64,000 nucleotides of DNA from assembly GCA_023091665.1 (NCBI GenBank), contig JALJCQ010000003.1:2294001-2358000 (forward strand). The letters are read 5' to 3'. The notes below the pieces were generated by a model. The model saw nothing but the letters and a program-made list of their open reading frames with translations. It was not told the origin of the DNA and ran no database searches. Positions 28,692 to 39,606 of the stretch are shown here, piece after piece (position 1 is the first letter of the stretch; each line of letters opens with the position of its first letter). Source of the DNA: Pythium myriotylum (Eukaryota; Oomycota; Peronosporomycetes; Pythiales; Pythiaceae). The translations under genes and the position numbers were made by a program.

Positions 28692-29146
28692 ATTGTGCAA
28701 GGCAGTTGGATGCTGAACAATACTACCCTGGCTTTCACACCCGGCCTTGGTGTGCAGAGAGCTCGTTTTTGACGATCGCAACTCAATGCACCGGGGGAAT
28801 GGCGCTCAGATACTCGACCACGCAGCTCGGAAGCTCAGCCAACGCCAAGAGGACGACCATCGATCGAGCCAAGCTCGGGCTCGGGTCTTCCTGGTCTTGG
28901 AGCCACAACGTCTCAGCCAGCAGAAAGTTGCCTCGAGGCTTGCTACAGATCGACTACCAGTGGTAGTGGTAATAGTGATGGCTACGTCGGATGCAGTGCT
29001 TCTCGCGTACACGAAGACAGAGGAGAGCACACGTAGGTCGAACAGAATGCAATTCTTTTTATTGAAAAAATGGCATTCCTCGTCCAATTTTTGATCTCAC
29101 GGGCGAGGCCACAGAAGACCCGCGCAGCAGCTACTCACTAGCTCGC
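28692..29146. other. Convergent 3' intergenic region
   Basis: No gene seen. It separates the ends of the TRAF/LamG and RPS13 genes and should hold both 3' UTRs. An A-rich patch at 29050-29075 is a candidate polyadenylation region. Confidence 0.35.
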
Positions 29147-29841
29147 TTAGGCGACGAGCGTCGAGGCCGTGGCCGACTCGTACTTCCAGTTCGGGGCGAG
29201 CTTGCGGTTCTGGCGGTAGTAACGCGCGAGGCGGTGGATACGCGACTCGATGAGAATGAGACGGAACTTGGAGTCCTTGTCCTGGCGGTTACGCTCGAGG
29301 TGCTTGCGCACGGCCACGGCCTTCTTGATGAGCATGTAGAGATCCTCCGGCAGCTCCGGCGCGAGACCTGGGGGATCCCAACCCGCGTATTCCCACGGTT
29401 CCGACGGACAGAGCGCACGGCGACGGGGAACGCATGAGGCATGCGACGTCCGAGCCGACAGTGTCACGCGGGCGTCAGGCAATACCGAGCACGCGATACG
29501 AGGCCAATCCCAATGATTGTTCGACGGGAACACAATAAAAAAAAATCGACGCCGATCAGCCAACGGAACGAAAAAACTGTTCTGGGAAAGAAAAACGATA
29601 GCTTACCGTTCTTCTTGAGGATACGGAGCACCTTGCTACCAGTCACGCTCTTGACCTGGGCGACGCCGTGCGAGTCACGGAGGATGACGCCGATCTGCGA
29701 AGGCGTGAGACCCTTCTTGGCGAACTTGCAGATGTGGTCCTCGACGTCGGCGGCCGAGACCTTGAGCCACGACGGCGGCGTGCGCTTGTACGGGCGCGCC
29801 GACTTGGACATGCCCTTTCCGCTGCTGTGCATACGACCCAT
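29147..29841 (-). CDS. RPS13: 40S ribosomal protein S13 (uS15), two exons
   Basis: Exons 29607-29841 and 29147-29367 join in frame (phase 1, GTAAGC donor, CAG acceptor, 239-nt intron) to give 151 residues, exactly the eukaryotic S13 length. It binds 18S rRNA in the small-subunit body. [60 protein letters not shown] and [20 protein letters not shown] are near-identical to the universal S13 sequence. A longer in-frame extension upstream of 29841 is ruled out by this conserved N-terminus. The 16-bp palindrome 53 bp upstream is a good promoter candidate. Confidence 0.97.
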
Positions 29842-29893
29842 GGTTGCGAAGGTTTTGGAGGTTCTCTCGGGAGCAAGATCAAAAACTATGCCG

Positions 29894-29909
29894 ACGCCAA
29901 CGTTGGCGT
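29894..29909. promoter_or_regulatory. 16-bp perfect palindrome in the RPS13 promoter
   Basis: ACGCCAACGTTGGCGT is its own reverse complement and lies 53 bp upstream of the RPS13 ATG and about 185 bp upstream of the divergent gene. It contains the GCCAACG element seen upstream of other genes. Confidence 0.55.
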
Positions 29910-29961
29910 TCCCAGCGCTCGAACCTGCTTCCAGCCAACCAACCAAAGTGGGGAACCCCCA

Positions 29962-30003
29962 AACGGGTCTAGGAGAACCCGTATTGGAGACGGGCTCGAC
30001 CCG
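29962..30003. repeat. Two short ACGGG/CCCGT hairpins in the divergent promoter
   Basis: ACGGGT at 29962-29967 pairs with ACCCGT at 29976-29981. ACGGG at 29989-29993 pairs with CCCGT at 29999-30003. Both lie in the 252-bp spacer between RPS13 and the gene at 30094. Confidence 0.4.
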
Positions 30004-30093
30004 TGTAACCTGTTGACATCGTAACCCCCTCTCTCTCTTAAGTGCGAAAGTAATACTCGGTCGGTGGACCAGCGAACGTCAAAGGGTGCGAAG

Positions 30094-30702
30094 ATGGCCG
30101 AGGAAGAGATCGCGTTCAGCGCGAGCGCGTTCGACGTCGTGGGCTCGTGGCTGCTGGGCGGCAAGTCGGGAGCGTCGGCAGTGCGCGTAGACGAGGCTCA
30201 GGACCGCTCAGCGGCGCTCAAGAAGACGTCGGTCTCACTTTACAGGCCCTCGGCCAAGACCACGACGGTGGCTGGAGGCGGCAATGGGGGTGGCGGCGCG
30301 AACGGGAAGCTGCTGACCGAGGAAGAGAAGGAGATGAAGAAGAAGCTGCTGCGCAAGCCAGGCTCGTACAGCCGCCAGCAGACCGAGGACCCGGAGGTCG
30401 AGGAGGATACGAGTGTGTTGGATAAGGAAGAAGAAGAGCTGCTACGTGCGCGACGAGGCGAGGCGAGTGAAGCCAAGCCGAAGGCGTCGATCGTAGAGGC
30501 TGGTCGCACGGAAGCAGTCGGTGCTGGCGCGGGTGCAACGTCTCTAACCAACAAGAAGCGGAAAGTGAGTGCGCAGGACGAGCTGCTGGAGAAGCTGCGC
30601 GAGGAGGCGGCGCGCAAAAAGGCCAAGAACCTCAAGGCCAAGCAGCGGCTGCAGCGCAAGAAGGAAGAGATGAGGAAGCAGCAGCAGGCGCAGACAAAGT
30701 AA
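30094..30702 (+). CDS. Small charged protein, probably nuclear
   Basis: Intronless, 202 residues from ATG 30094. It starts AEEEIAFSASAFDVVGSWLL, a short hydrophobic helix-like element, then has a Gly-rich patch (GGGNGGGGANG), an acidic stretch, and ends in a long Lys/Arg/Glu helix (LLEKLREEAARKKAKNLKAK, then QRLQRKKEEM) preceded by NKKRK, a nuclear-localisation-like signal. Similar charged C-terminal helices are common in ribosome-biogenesis and splicing accessory proteins, and the gene shares a promoter with RPS13, but I do not recognise the family. The clean start, stop and codon use make it a real gene. Confidence 0.65.
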   Translation: MAEEEIAFSASAFDVVGSWLLGGKSGASAVRVDEAQDRSAALKKTSVSLYRPSAKTTTVAGGGNGGGGANGKLLTEEEKEMKKKLLRKPGSYSRQQTEDPEVEEDTSVLDKEEEELLRARRGEASEAKPKASIVEAGRTEAVGAGAGATSLTNKKRKVSAQDELLEKLREEAARKKAKNLKAKQRLQRKKEEMRKQQQAQTK

Positions 30703-31172
30703 TTGTGTAATATGGTATTCCAGCGACGCGGTCGCTTTTTGCAGAGACCTAATAGTAGTAATAAAGAACAAGTCTCGTATGGCACACACCACATCTGACA
30801 CGCTTCGAACGCTCGTGGTCTGTGGGTCCGTCGCTGCGTGTTGCACGTAAGCCGCGATCTTGCTCGCTGAATGCGTGGCGGGTCTTCCACGTCGCGTGTC
30901 CACCTCCTTTGTCTGTGACAGATTTGCATGCCGCCCTCGTACACGTTGAGTCTCGGCTGAATGCAAGTCAACATATACATCCAAATGCAGTTCTTTCATC
31001 CCTTTTTCTCCTGCATCAAAACTGCAAGTACTGAAATAACCTCCTGTCGGATCTCCTCAGGGGGTCCGATGACGCAAAGCTCAAGCGCACATTCACCTCG
31101 GCGCTCTCTCTCTCTCTCTCGCTGCCGCCGCACATCCGAATCTGCTTCCTCCCTCCCACTTCCTTCCCGACC
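30703..31172. other. Intergenic region upstream of the phosphohexomutase gene
   Basis: 3' UTR of the preceding gene and promoter of the next. A CT dinucleotide run at about 31105-31125 lies 50 bp before the ATG at 31173. Nothing else is recognisable. Confidence 0.4.
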
Positions 31173-33057
31173 ATGACCGACTCGCCGTGGCTCCAGGCCG
31201 CCCGCCAGTGGCTCGCGTGGGACGTCAACAGCGGCACCAAGGCCGCCGTCCAGCAGCTCGTCGACGCGCACGACCTCGCGGCACTCGAAAAGCTCTTCCA
31301 TGGCCGCCTCGAGTTCGGCACCGCGGGCCTGCGCGCCGCCATGGGGCCCGGCACGACCGCCATCAACGACCTCGTCGTGCTGCAGACCGCGCAGGGGCTC
31401 TGCAAGTACCTCATCCAAGTGCTCGGCGAGGACGAGACCAAGCGCCGGGGCGTCGCGCTCGGCTACGACCACCGCGCGGCCGGCTCGCTCAACTCCAAGC
31501 GCTTCGCTGAGCTCACGGCCGCCGTCTGCGTGCAGCTCGGCATCAAGGTGTATCTGTACGAAGGCTTCGTCGCGACGCCGCTTGTGGTGAGTGCAAAACA
31601 CGCGAATGACATGAGGGAAATGGAAGGAGCGTGCTGACGACAGTTGGTGACTTGCGTAGCCGTGGTGCATTGAGCAGAAGCAGTGCGCGGCCGGCGTGAT
31701 GGTCACGGCGTCGCACAACCCCAAGGCCGACAACGGCTACAAGGTCTACTGGGGCAACGGCTGCCAGATTATCCCGCCGCATGACGAAGGCATCGCACGA
31801 ACCATCCTCGAGAACCTCGAGCCCTGGACGATTTACAGCGACGAGCTGCTCGCGGGTCTCCGTCAGTCCCCGCTCGTCGAAGATCCGACTGAGGAGATGA
31901 CGGCGGCTTACTTTGCGACCATGAAGCAGCGCCTCAACCGCTACCCACAGGACAACAGCGCCACGACGCTCAAGATCGCGTACACGGCCATGCACGGCGT
32001 GGGCCACGCGTTCACGAGCCGCTCCTTCGCGGCCTTCGAGCACAAGCCGTACGTGCCCGTGCAGGCGCAGCTGCTGCCCGACCCAGAGTTCCCGACTGTG
32101 GCCTTCCCGAACCCGGAGGAAGGCAAGGGCGCTCTCAAGCTCGCCATGGAGGCGGCCGAGGCCAGCGGCGCGCGTCTCATTCTCGCGAATGACCCGGACG
32201 CCGATCGCCTCGCGGTCGCCGAGCAAGACCCCGTCACCAAGCAGTGGAAGATCTTCACGGGCAATGAGATCGGCCTCCTGCTGGGTCACTGGGAACTCAC
32301 GCAGTACCTCAAGAGCCACCCAGACGCTGACCGCTCGCAACTCTACTTCGTGGCGTCGACCGTCTCTTCCAAGATGCTGCGCGCCGTCGCTGAGGTTGAA
32401 GGCCTCAACTTTGTCGAGACGCTCACAGGCTTCAAGTGGATGGGCAACAAGACGGCGGACCTCCGCGACGAAGGCAAGACCGTGCTGTTCTCGTTCGAAG
32501 AGGCAATCGGGTTCTGCGTGGGCGATCTCGTCAAGGACAAGGACGGTGTCTGCGCGGCGCCTGTGTTCGCCGAGATGGCGGTGCAGCTCGAGAAGCTCCA
32601 CCAGAAGACGGTCGCGCAGCACCTGAACGATCTCTACGAAAAGTACGGCCACTTCGTGACCCAGAACCTCTACGTCAAGTGCTACGATCCGGCCGTGACC
32701 AACAAGATCTTTGAGCGTCTCCGCAACGGCGGCAAGTACTGGACGGCGTGCGGCGACTTCGCGATCGACAACATCCGCGATCTCACTACGGGTTACGACA
32801 GCGAGCAACCGGACCACAAGGCTATTCTGCCTGTTAGTGCCTCGAGCCACATGATCACGTACAAGTTTGCCAACGGCTGCGTGGCCACGCTGCGCACGAG
32901 CGGCACCGAGCCCAAGCTCAAGTACTACGTCGAGCTGGCCGGCAAAGTGGGCCAGTCGCGCCCTGAGGTGACCGAGATTCTGCGTAAGCAGGTTGAGCAG
33001 ATCGTCGAACTCATGTTGCAGCCGACGGAAAACAACCTCGAACGCCCAGCTGAATAA
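31173..33057 (+). CDS. Phosphoglucomutase-2/phosphopentomutase, two exons
   Basis: Exons 31173-31586 and 31660-33057 join in phase 0 through a 73-nt intron to give 603 residues, the size of PGM2-type enzymes. It belongs to the alpha-D-phosphohexomutase superfamily, which shifts phosphate between C1 and C6 of glucose or C1 and C5 of ribose. LEFGTAGLRAAMGPG is the N-terminal signature. VMVTASHNPKADNGYKVYW carries the phosphoserine (about 156). ANDPDADRLAVAEQ (about 317) is the metal loop, FSFEEAIGFCVGD the sugar-binding loop, and LRTSGTEPKLKYY the phosphate-binding loop. All four active-site loops are intact. Which sugar is preferred cannot be told from sequence. It is cytosolic, with no targeting signal. 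Confidence 0.93.
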
Positions 33058-33170
33058 TCTCTCTCAATTTGACCTCGCGCTTTCATTTTTAAGTTAGTTT
33101 GGTTGTTCTGAGATGTACGGGCCACCAGAGCCATCGTTTGTGTTTTTTGTTTTTCTGTCTCTCGCTCTCT

Positions 33171-35844
33171 TCACTCTGTGGCGGTCGGCAATGCAAAGTA
33201 CATGTCCTGCAGCGTGAACTGGAGAATCGACGGCGACGACGACGCCGAGGTCGAGGCGCTGCTCGAGTCGGACGAGTCCACGAGCTCACCGTCCTGGCCA
33301 CCATCAACATCACCTTTCGTCTTCTGCTTCGCACCCGACTTCTTGCCCTTCTTGCGCTTGGCCGGCACACGGTTCACAGGTGTGCCGTGCTCGTCCTCTG
33401 TGAGCTCAGGCGGGACGGGCACTGAAACGGTCTTGTACGATGGGTTCTTGATCGACGTCGAGATTGCGAGGTTCATGCTCTCGGCAAGGTCTAGACGTGG
33501 AACTTCCGGGACCACGCGCTGGTCGGACTGGCCGGTAAACACGGGCGATCCGCCGAGGCCGAAGTACGAATCCATTTCCATGACGAAAAGCTGCTGGTCG
33601 TCTCCACCGTGAACGAGCCCGTCGCCGCCAAACTCGAGGTTGCTGGGACCCTTGCGCTTCACTTGAAGCAAGAGTCCTTCTGGGTGGTCGGCATCGATCA
33701 CGCGGAACGAGACCTTCGGGTGAGCCCACAGCGGAAGGCCTCGCTGCATGAACGTGCGCATCTCACTTGTTCGATGGCGGCCCGAGGCTCCTAAGTCTAC
33801 AATCGGGACGCCATCCTCTCCAACACCTGACGAAAGAGACTCGGTGCGCACTCGTGGTGCATCTAGCAGCTCCCACGACTTGAGCTCTGAGATGGTTGCG
33901 TCGAAGCCAAACGGAGAGCTTCGTGTCTTGACGAGCAGCTCGTTTGTCGACGCGAGGCTAGACAACGAGTTGCGGATGCTGCGCCCGCTGACGGCAGGCG
34001 CCACAGGGAGGTGAACCTTGAGGTCGTACAACTTGAGTGTGCCATCGCAGTAGATCGCCATCTTAAGTCCGTCGTGAGCAAAAAGGCAGCTCATGCGACG
34101 GCGACGGCGGCGTCGACGCGACGCAGGGTCCTGTTCGTCGTAGGTGCTAAAGTCGATACCTGTAGACTGAGCGAGCTGGTTGAACAGGGCCTGGGACGCG
34201 TCCAAGGCTGTGTTCATCAGTGTCGGCGGGGTGCTGTTGTAGAATGCCGACGTCGAGCCGAGTCCGTACGAGCCGTAACTCGTCGACGGCGTCCCAGTCG
34301 GTGGAGTCGGCACGGGAACAGCCTGCAGGGTGTGGTGGATCTTGAGCACACGTGACAGCGTCTTGGGTTCGACCGCTCGCATGCCTGCACAAAAGTCACT
34401 GACGTCTCGGTCACGCACCGCTCGCTCGTCGTCGGCTCGAGGGTCCTCGTGGACGGTCGCATGCGTGTGGCTCGACATCGCAGCGCCCTCTGGGTGGATC
34501 GCGTAGAGGTGGCTCGTGCCGTGAGCCGACGTGACGCTGAGCCACTTGGCATCCTGGCTGAACGCGACGTTGGCAATGCTCGCGTGCGTGATACCTCGCT
34601 GCAGTTTGTACAGGAGCTGGTGACGCACGCTCGACCCAGAAGAGCCTGCAGACCCGCCAACCGACTGGAGCGGCGGCAGCAGTCGGAAGACGTGGACGTT
34701 CTGGCCCTTGACCGAGCTCGTAGCGAGCAGCGAGCCGGAGAAGTCGAACGAGAGGTGCACGAGTGGGGTCGCGTGGCACTGGAAGTTGGCGACGACGCGG
34801 CCTGTTCGGAGATCCTGTACGACGACCCACCCGGCGTGGGTCGGCTGTGTGGGCTGCGGCGGCGGTGCCTGCTGTGTCTGTCGCTGTGGGTCTGTTGGCG
34901 TCGTCGCGTTGCCAGGTGACGACGAGAGGTACGGCGCAATGGACTTGGACAGGTAGTAAATGCCCGAGGCCACGTTCTGGGCCACGTCGATGGCGCTGTA
35001 GCTGGACGGCGAGGACGACGGGAGTGAGGAATTGTTGGCGAGCAGCTGCCGCGAGCCGCCGTGGACGAGCGCCTCGGGGACCATCTCGCCGTCGTCGTCG
35101 CTGTCGACTTGGTCGTCGGTCGTCGACGGCGAGAGCCCTGGGTACGCGATCCACCGCGGCCCGAGCGCCATCGCGAGCGACGCCAACGACGGGATGCGGC
35201 GTTCTATGGACATGGAGACGAGGTCGACGAGCAGGATCTCGTGGGACTCGCAGAGCACGGCGGCCGTGGTGCGCTGGATCTGGACGTCGACGACCGAGGA
35301 CGGCGTCGGAGGGAGTTTGGCTAGTATCCTAGTGCGATCCACACACGACCACCATGAGCATTTCCCAATCCAATCCACTCTCCGAGCGTGGGTCCAGGTT
35401 CTCACCGTTGTTGGGAGAAAGAGAAGACCGAGAGGTCTTCGGATGTGTCGGGTATACAAGGAGGAGAAGAACTGGCGGCATCTTTACTAGTAGGAGGGTG
35501 CGAGTAGTCGACCTCGGCGCAGCGCTCGTGCACGAAGAGCCCTCCGAGCTGCGCGTCGCCCGGTAACCGGAAGAGCCGCAGCAGGCGCACGCCCGAGAGC
35601 AGCGCGCCGTCGCGCGCGTCCTCGAGCACGATCTGGCCGGTTGGAACAGCGCGTTTGTTGGCGTCATGTTGCCCATGTGTTGATAGGAAGGAAGCGAACG
35701 CACCTGCACGGGCGAGAGCGAGTCGCGCGTCGCCGAGAAGCGGTCGAGGCGGTAGACGCGCCAGTCGAGCGTCGTGCAGACGACGAGGAAGGCCTGGGCG
35801 CCGACGCGGTCGAGCGCGCAGTAGGTGACTTCGGGCTTGTGCAT
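33171..35844 (-). CDS. BCAS3/ATG18-like WD40 (PROPPIN-related) protein, three exons
   Basis: Exons 35704-35844, 35406-35632 and 33171-35328 close in frame through introns of 71 and 77 nt, giving 841 residues. The fold is a seven-bladed propeller of the BCAS3/plant ATG18g-h group, linked to phosphoinositide membranes and autophagy. Evidence: MALGPRWIAYPG, WVVVQDLRTGRVVANFQCHA, VHLSFDFSGSLLATSSVKGQ, ASIANVAFSQDAKWLSVTSA and FAHDGLKMAIYCDGTLKLYD. The second intron has an alternative donor 97 bp earlier that also keeps frame. The one chosen preserves a blade strand (LSVFSFSQQRILAKL). The tail is basic (RVPAKRKKGKKSGAKQK) and then Ser/acidic. Family call good; function inferred from relatives. Confidence 0.82.
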
Positions 35845-36319
35845 ATTGGTTCTAATGGGGGAGCGAAGCGAGGAACGGTTCTATGGCGACGAAAGGATGT
35901 TCTGAGAGGGCGGGGTTGTTCTGCGGTCGAGAGGGCTTTTTTGTTCTCGTGGGAACGAGATTCTCAGTCTCAAAAGCCCCGCCGGCGACGCGGAAGACCC
36001 ACACCAAAGTTGGGGGGCACAGTTGGATTACTTGTGTAATTGCATACCCTGAGGAACGGTTGCGTCGTTTAACGGACTGGGTCCCGAGCCATTGATGGGG
36101 GGAGTATCAATTGATAGAGGTGTTCCCCTCAGGGGAGCACCCGCCACCTCATTTTGAAGTTGCATCTGACCGAACCTCGAGAACAGGACCATCACCCGCA
36201 CGCATGCAAACGCTCTCTCTTTCGTGTCCTTACGTTGCGCCAACGCAACATAACGAGATCTGTGTTGGCGTCAAGCACACCAACAGAAGCCGACGAAACC
36301 CAGGCAGACGAGAACCAAG
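35845..36319. promoter_or_regulatory. Divergent promoter, BCAS3-like and LAMTOR5 genes
   Basis: 475 bp between outward-facing start codons. It contains ACCAAAGTTGG near 36003 and GTTGCGCCAACGCAAC at 36235-36250, a small inverted repeat around a GCCAACG element 74-80 bp upstream of LAMTOR5. Confidence 0.45.
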
Positions 36320-36574
36320 ATGGCCGACGGCGTCGTGGTGACGGATGCGCAGGGCCTGGCGCTCAAGGCCAGCGGAGACCTCGCGTACGTGACGACGGAC
36401 CACCGCGCGGGCTTCTTGGCGACGATCGCCGAGAAGGCGGCGGCGCTGGGCGACGAGAGCGAGCAGCCGACCGTTCGGCTCGAGACGACGGCACGATCCA
36501 TCATCGTGACGCGTGTCGGCGAGCGCACGATCGCCGTGTCGCAGGCAGCCACGCCGGCCGCGAGCGAGCTGTAA
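36320..36574 (+). CDS. LAMTOR5: LAMTOR5-like Ragulator subunit
   Basis: 84 residues, intronless, the right size for the short form of LAMTOR5 (HBXIP). Ragulator tethers Rag GTPases and mTORC1 to the lysosome or late endosome. The roadblock-like pattern is clear: GVVVTDAQGLALKASGDLAY, a helix AGFLATIAEKAAALG, the strand PTVRLETTARSIIVTRVGER, and TIAVSQ near the end, in the same order and spacing as the animal protein. No membrane signal, as expected, since the subunit is held by LAMTOR1. Such a small gene is easily missed. Assignment is from pattern only. Confidence 0.78.
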   Translation: MADGVVVTDAQGLALKASGDLAYVTTDHRAGFLATIAEKAAALGDESEQPTVRLETTARSIIVTRVGERTIAVSQAATPAASEL

Positions 36575-36745
36575 GCGTGCGTCGGGCAACCATGGATGGA
36601 AGGAAGAGAAGAGGAGACGAGAAGCGGTTCGTCGGCAAGAGTACAGGGAGTTTTGTATGGAGTTTTCTGCGGCGCGGTGCCGTTAATAAAATAGGGTTTC
36701 AAATGGAGGAAGGAGGAGGGAGAGAGAGCACGGGTGCGAACGAGT

Positions 36746-37522
36746 CTAGTAGACACAGGCCTCCTGCTGGTTGTCGCCGCGATAAATAGGATCCGACGGG
36801 TACGACACCTTGGCCAGCACGACCTTGTCCTTCTCGCAGTCGGTGACTTCCGGCCCGGCCTCGACCTTGCCTTTTCCCATGGAGGCGATCGTGGTCGACG
36901 ACGACGACGACGAGGCCGAGGAGGACGACGACGCCGTGGACGAGGACGACGTCGTGGTCGTCGGCATGTACGTGGAGAAGGATCGCCGCAGCGACTTACG
37001 CAGGAACGTGAGCGGCTGCTTGGCGACCGAGAGCGCGGCGCTCGCGACCGAGGCGTTGTGGCTCGCCTGGTTGTCGCTGCAGGCCGCGAGCGCGCCCTGC
37101 GGGTAGAACTTGGCCACGAGCTGCTCGAGCTCGAGGCGAATCTTCTGGTGCTCGACCTCGACGTCCTTGTCCGTGCGCGGCTCGCGCCAGTAGTAGCGCT
37201 GCCAGGAGAAGAGCACCTTGCCCCAGTCCTGGCGCTCGTCGTTCGTGTGCGCGCTGAGCTCGAGGCGCACGGCGGGGCTGAGCGTGTAGGACCGGTCCTT
37301 GACGTTGACCTTGCGCGTCTCGACGAAGAACGAGTTGGGCATGCCGTCCGAGCGGCGGTGGGCCTTGACGACGATCTTGCAGCCCGAGAGCCGCAGCTCG
37401 CCCACGAGCTTGGCGCTGTGCGAGGCCGCGTAGTAGCGCAGGAAGCCGTCCTCGAGCGAGAAGAAGAGCAGCTTGGGCCCGCTCTTCTTGTCGTGGAGCA
37501 CGAGGTAGCCCTGGCGGCTCAT
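36746..37522 (-). CDS. PH-domain protein with Ser/Thr-rich tail
   Basis: Intronless, 258 residues from ATG 37522; the frame continues upstream to 37861 but that part is Arg/Ser-rich and unlike a domain. Residues 1-113 form a pleckstrin-homology domain: QGYLVLHDKKSGPKLLFFSL, LRYYAASHSAKLVGELRLSG, FFVETRKVNVKDRSYTLSP, and the C-terminal helix with its invariant Trp (NDERQDWGKVLFSWQRYYW). PH domains bind phosphoinositides or proteins at membranes. The rest has FLRKSLRRSFSTYMP, a basic patch, then a poly-Ser/Thr run and no further domain. A membrane-recruited adaptor is a reasonable inference. Confidence 0.78.
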   Translation of the reverse strand: MSRQGYLVLHDKKSGPKLLFFSLEDGFLRYYAASHSAKLVGELRLSGCKIVVKAHRRSDGMPNSFFVETRKVNVKDRSYTLSPAVRLELSAHTNDERQDWGKVLFSWQRYYWREPRTDKDVEVEHQKIRLELEQLVAKFYPQGALAACSDNQASHNASVASAALSVAKQPLTFLRKSLRRSFSTYMPTTTTSSSSTASSSSSASSSSSSTTIASMGKGKVEAGPEVTDCEKDKVVLAKVSYPSDPIYRGDNQQEACVY

Positions 37523-38186
37523 GGCGACGCGACCGACGAGCCTGGCGACCGGCGACTGGAAACAGCGAGAGTGCGAGTGCGACGGCTGACCTCGACCGAG
37601 GGAAGACGCCTGGCGACGAGGCGATCTAACGATAGCCGCTCGACGGTTGGAAGGCTTTTGTTGGGATGCAGAGGATAACCTTTGTGCGGCGTCCCACGTG
37701 GCCGTCGGTTCTCTACGGCACCCAGCGAGTCGTCGACGAGTCGTCGGCTCGGGAGCGAGTTGGCTTCTGAGACGAATGGAGAACCAAACCGACCGGTCGC
37801 GCAAGCGATCGAGCGCACGTGACGAGCGGGTCAGCGAGCGCGCCGTGATCGGCGACGCCAACAGATCACAAAAACAGCCGTGCGGAGATCATTCCGCCGC
37901 CGCATACAGGCTCGCAGAACATGGCCGGGAACGAAAATAGCGAGCCAGCCGGCCGCTTAGAACCGTTCTCGGAGAAGCCGCACCCGGAGTGCTGGGAGCC
38001 ACCTGGCTTGGAGCATACAGAGAGCTCAGAGCCAGCGCGCCAGCGTCGCATACATGCACGCCAGTCCACTGACTGTCAGGGCGGAACATCTGCTCCGTCG
38101 CACTGGCTGGAACCGTGCGTGCGATCGGCTTGACGTCACGGAATGTTCCCAGCATCACGGAACGTGTTCTCTATGGATTACGGTAT
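37523..38186. other. Intergenic region
   Basis: Upstream region of the PH gene and downstream region of the small membrane protein gene. No gene or repeat recognised. Confidence 0.35.
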
Positions 38187-38519
38187 TTATGGATGCGCAG
38201 AATATGGAACGACCTCGAGCTGCTGCGGCCCACGAAGCAGCACGAAGACCACGACGTAATAGATGAACGCGCAGAGAACCATGATCAGCACGACCGCGAG
38301 CACGCGAGAGAGGACGCACTCGCGGTCTTTGTCGTCGACGTCGTCGGTCGTTGAATCGTCGTCGTGGCCTTCGTCCTCGCTGTCAATGACCGTGTTCTGC
38401 TCGTCGAGCTGATCCTGTAGCGCCTTCGTCGTGTGACTCACAGAGTGGCGTCGTGCGGGGCCGTGGCCACTGGATCTGGCAAGAGCACGGGCGTGGGACT
38501 TGTCTTCGCGTGGATCCAT
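38187..38519 (-). CDS. Small acidic single-pass membrane protein
   Basis: 110 residues from ATG 38519; an upstream in-frame ATG at 38639 would add 40 residues of unclear value. An Arg/Ser/His-rich start is followed by an acidic stretch (DSEDEGHDDDSTTDDVDDKD, residues 46-65 and on). Then comes one strong hydrophobic segment at about 72-95 (VLAVVLIMVLCAFIYYVVVF) and a 15-residue tail. There is no signal peptide, so it looks like a tail-anchored protein with the acidic part in the cytosol. I do not recognise a family. The hydrophobic segment framed by charged residues supports a real gene, but its shortness keeps confidence moderate. Confidence 0.5.
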   Translation of the reverse strand: MDPREDKSHARALARSSGHGPARRHSVSHTTKALQDQLDEQNTVIDSEDEGHDDDSTTDDVDDKDRECVLSRVLAVVLIMVLCAFIYYVVVFVLLRGPQQLEVVPYSAHP

Positions 38520-39606
38520 TTGCGATTTGGCAGTGAACTGCCGTAACAGAGAAATCGATCGGCGACTCGGCGGCAGAGACGCTTGGTGAACAGTCGCACG
38601 AGCCCACAGCGTCGCGAACAACGTTTTTCGCTGATGCAAAGTTCGGTGCTTTCCCCCATGTGGTGGTGGTGATGACAGCGAAAGGATGTGCGCATCGTCT
38701 GGATCTGGACTTTGGCCAAGCTCGAGAAAGGCAACTCATGATCTCCACTCTCGCCGCGAGAATGAATCTCCTCGAGCGCTTCAACCTAGCACGGGATGGT
38801 GGTTGTTTCGTCTCAGATCTGAGTCGGCGAACAGTTTGAACCGAAACGAGCCAAAACGAGCCGAGCCGAGCCGTTTTTCGGGCTCACACCCAAGATTTAC
38901 CGTGCAACCCAGAACATTCTCTGCGAATGATTTGTGGTCCACCCACTCCATGCGTTCTTGCAGACAGTGAAGAGAACCGACAGCTTGATCTCTGTCCTTC
39001 AACAGTCCATGGATACCTCACTCACATAAAATAACAAGAACCAATTGACTTGGAACGGTTCTGTAGCCTCTTCGATTCCCGTTCCTCAAAGAGTCATCAC
39101 ATCACCCCGCCCCCATTTTCGTGTGGTCCTGCACGGAACGCATAATCGCTCGCCAATCGACCATCACTCATGTAGCCAGTTCCACCGTGGAACCAACCTC
39201 CTGCGAGTGCGTGTGCCACCCAATTGGCGCCTTCCCATTGGCCAAATCTATCGAAGACGCACCAACATTCCTTCCGCCAGAGAACATCGCCCATCCCACC
39301 TTTGTTTCCAACCTGTTTTAAACACCCTTTTCGAAACTCCACCCGAACAAAACGGGGGGGGGGGGGGGGACGGGAGAATGAATGAAAATGAGTGATGGTG
39401 GTGTTGCCATTTGAAAAACGAGCAGCGCATCCAAGCACGCCCGAGTGCCGTGGGAAAAAGCGCGGGACGCGGACTCCTCGGCGCCCTCTGGATATCGATC
39501 CGTTCTCTCCTCGCGTCTGCGCTCCGTCGGTCGCTTCTACTGCAACTCGATCTCGAATCGATCTCGAATCGCGCCTGTTCCCCGACGGCCAGCGAAGAAC
39601 GCGGCG
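38520..39606. other. Intergenic region with a poly-G tract
   Basis: 1.1 kb between divergently oriented start codons (38519 on minus, 39607 on plus). It has a run of 16 G at 39354-39369 and a degenerate CGAGCC repeat at 38847-38872. No gene recognised. Confidence 0.5.

Noticed and set aside
31543..32850. 435-codon minus-strand frame opposite the phosphohexomutase gene
   Set aside because: Antisense of a gene with intact active-site loops; no domain of its own.
35402..35503. Earlier donor for BCAS3-like intron 2 (GTAAAG)
   Set aside because: It keeps frame but removes a propeller-strand-like segment and gives a longer intron than the others; kept only as an alternative.
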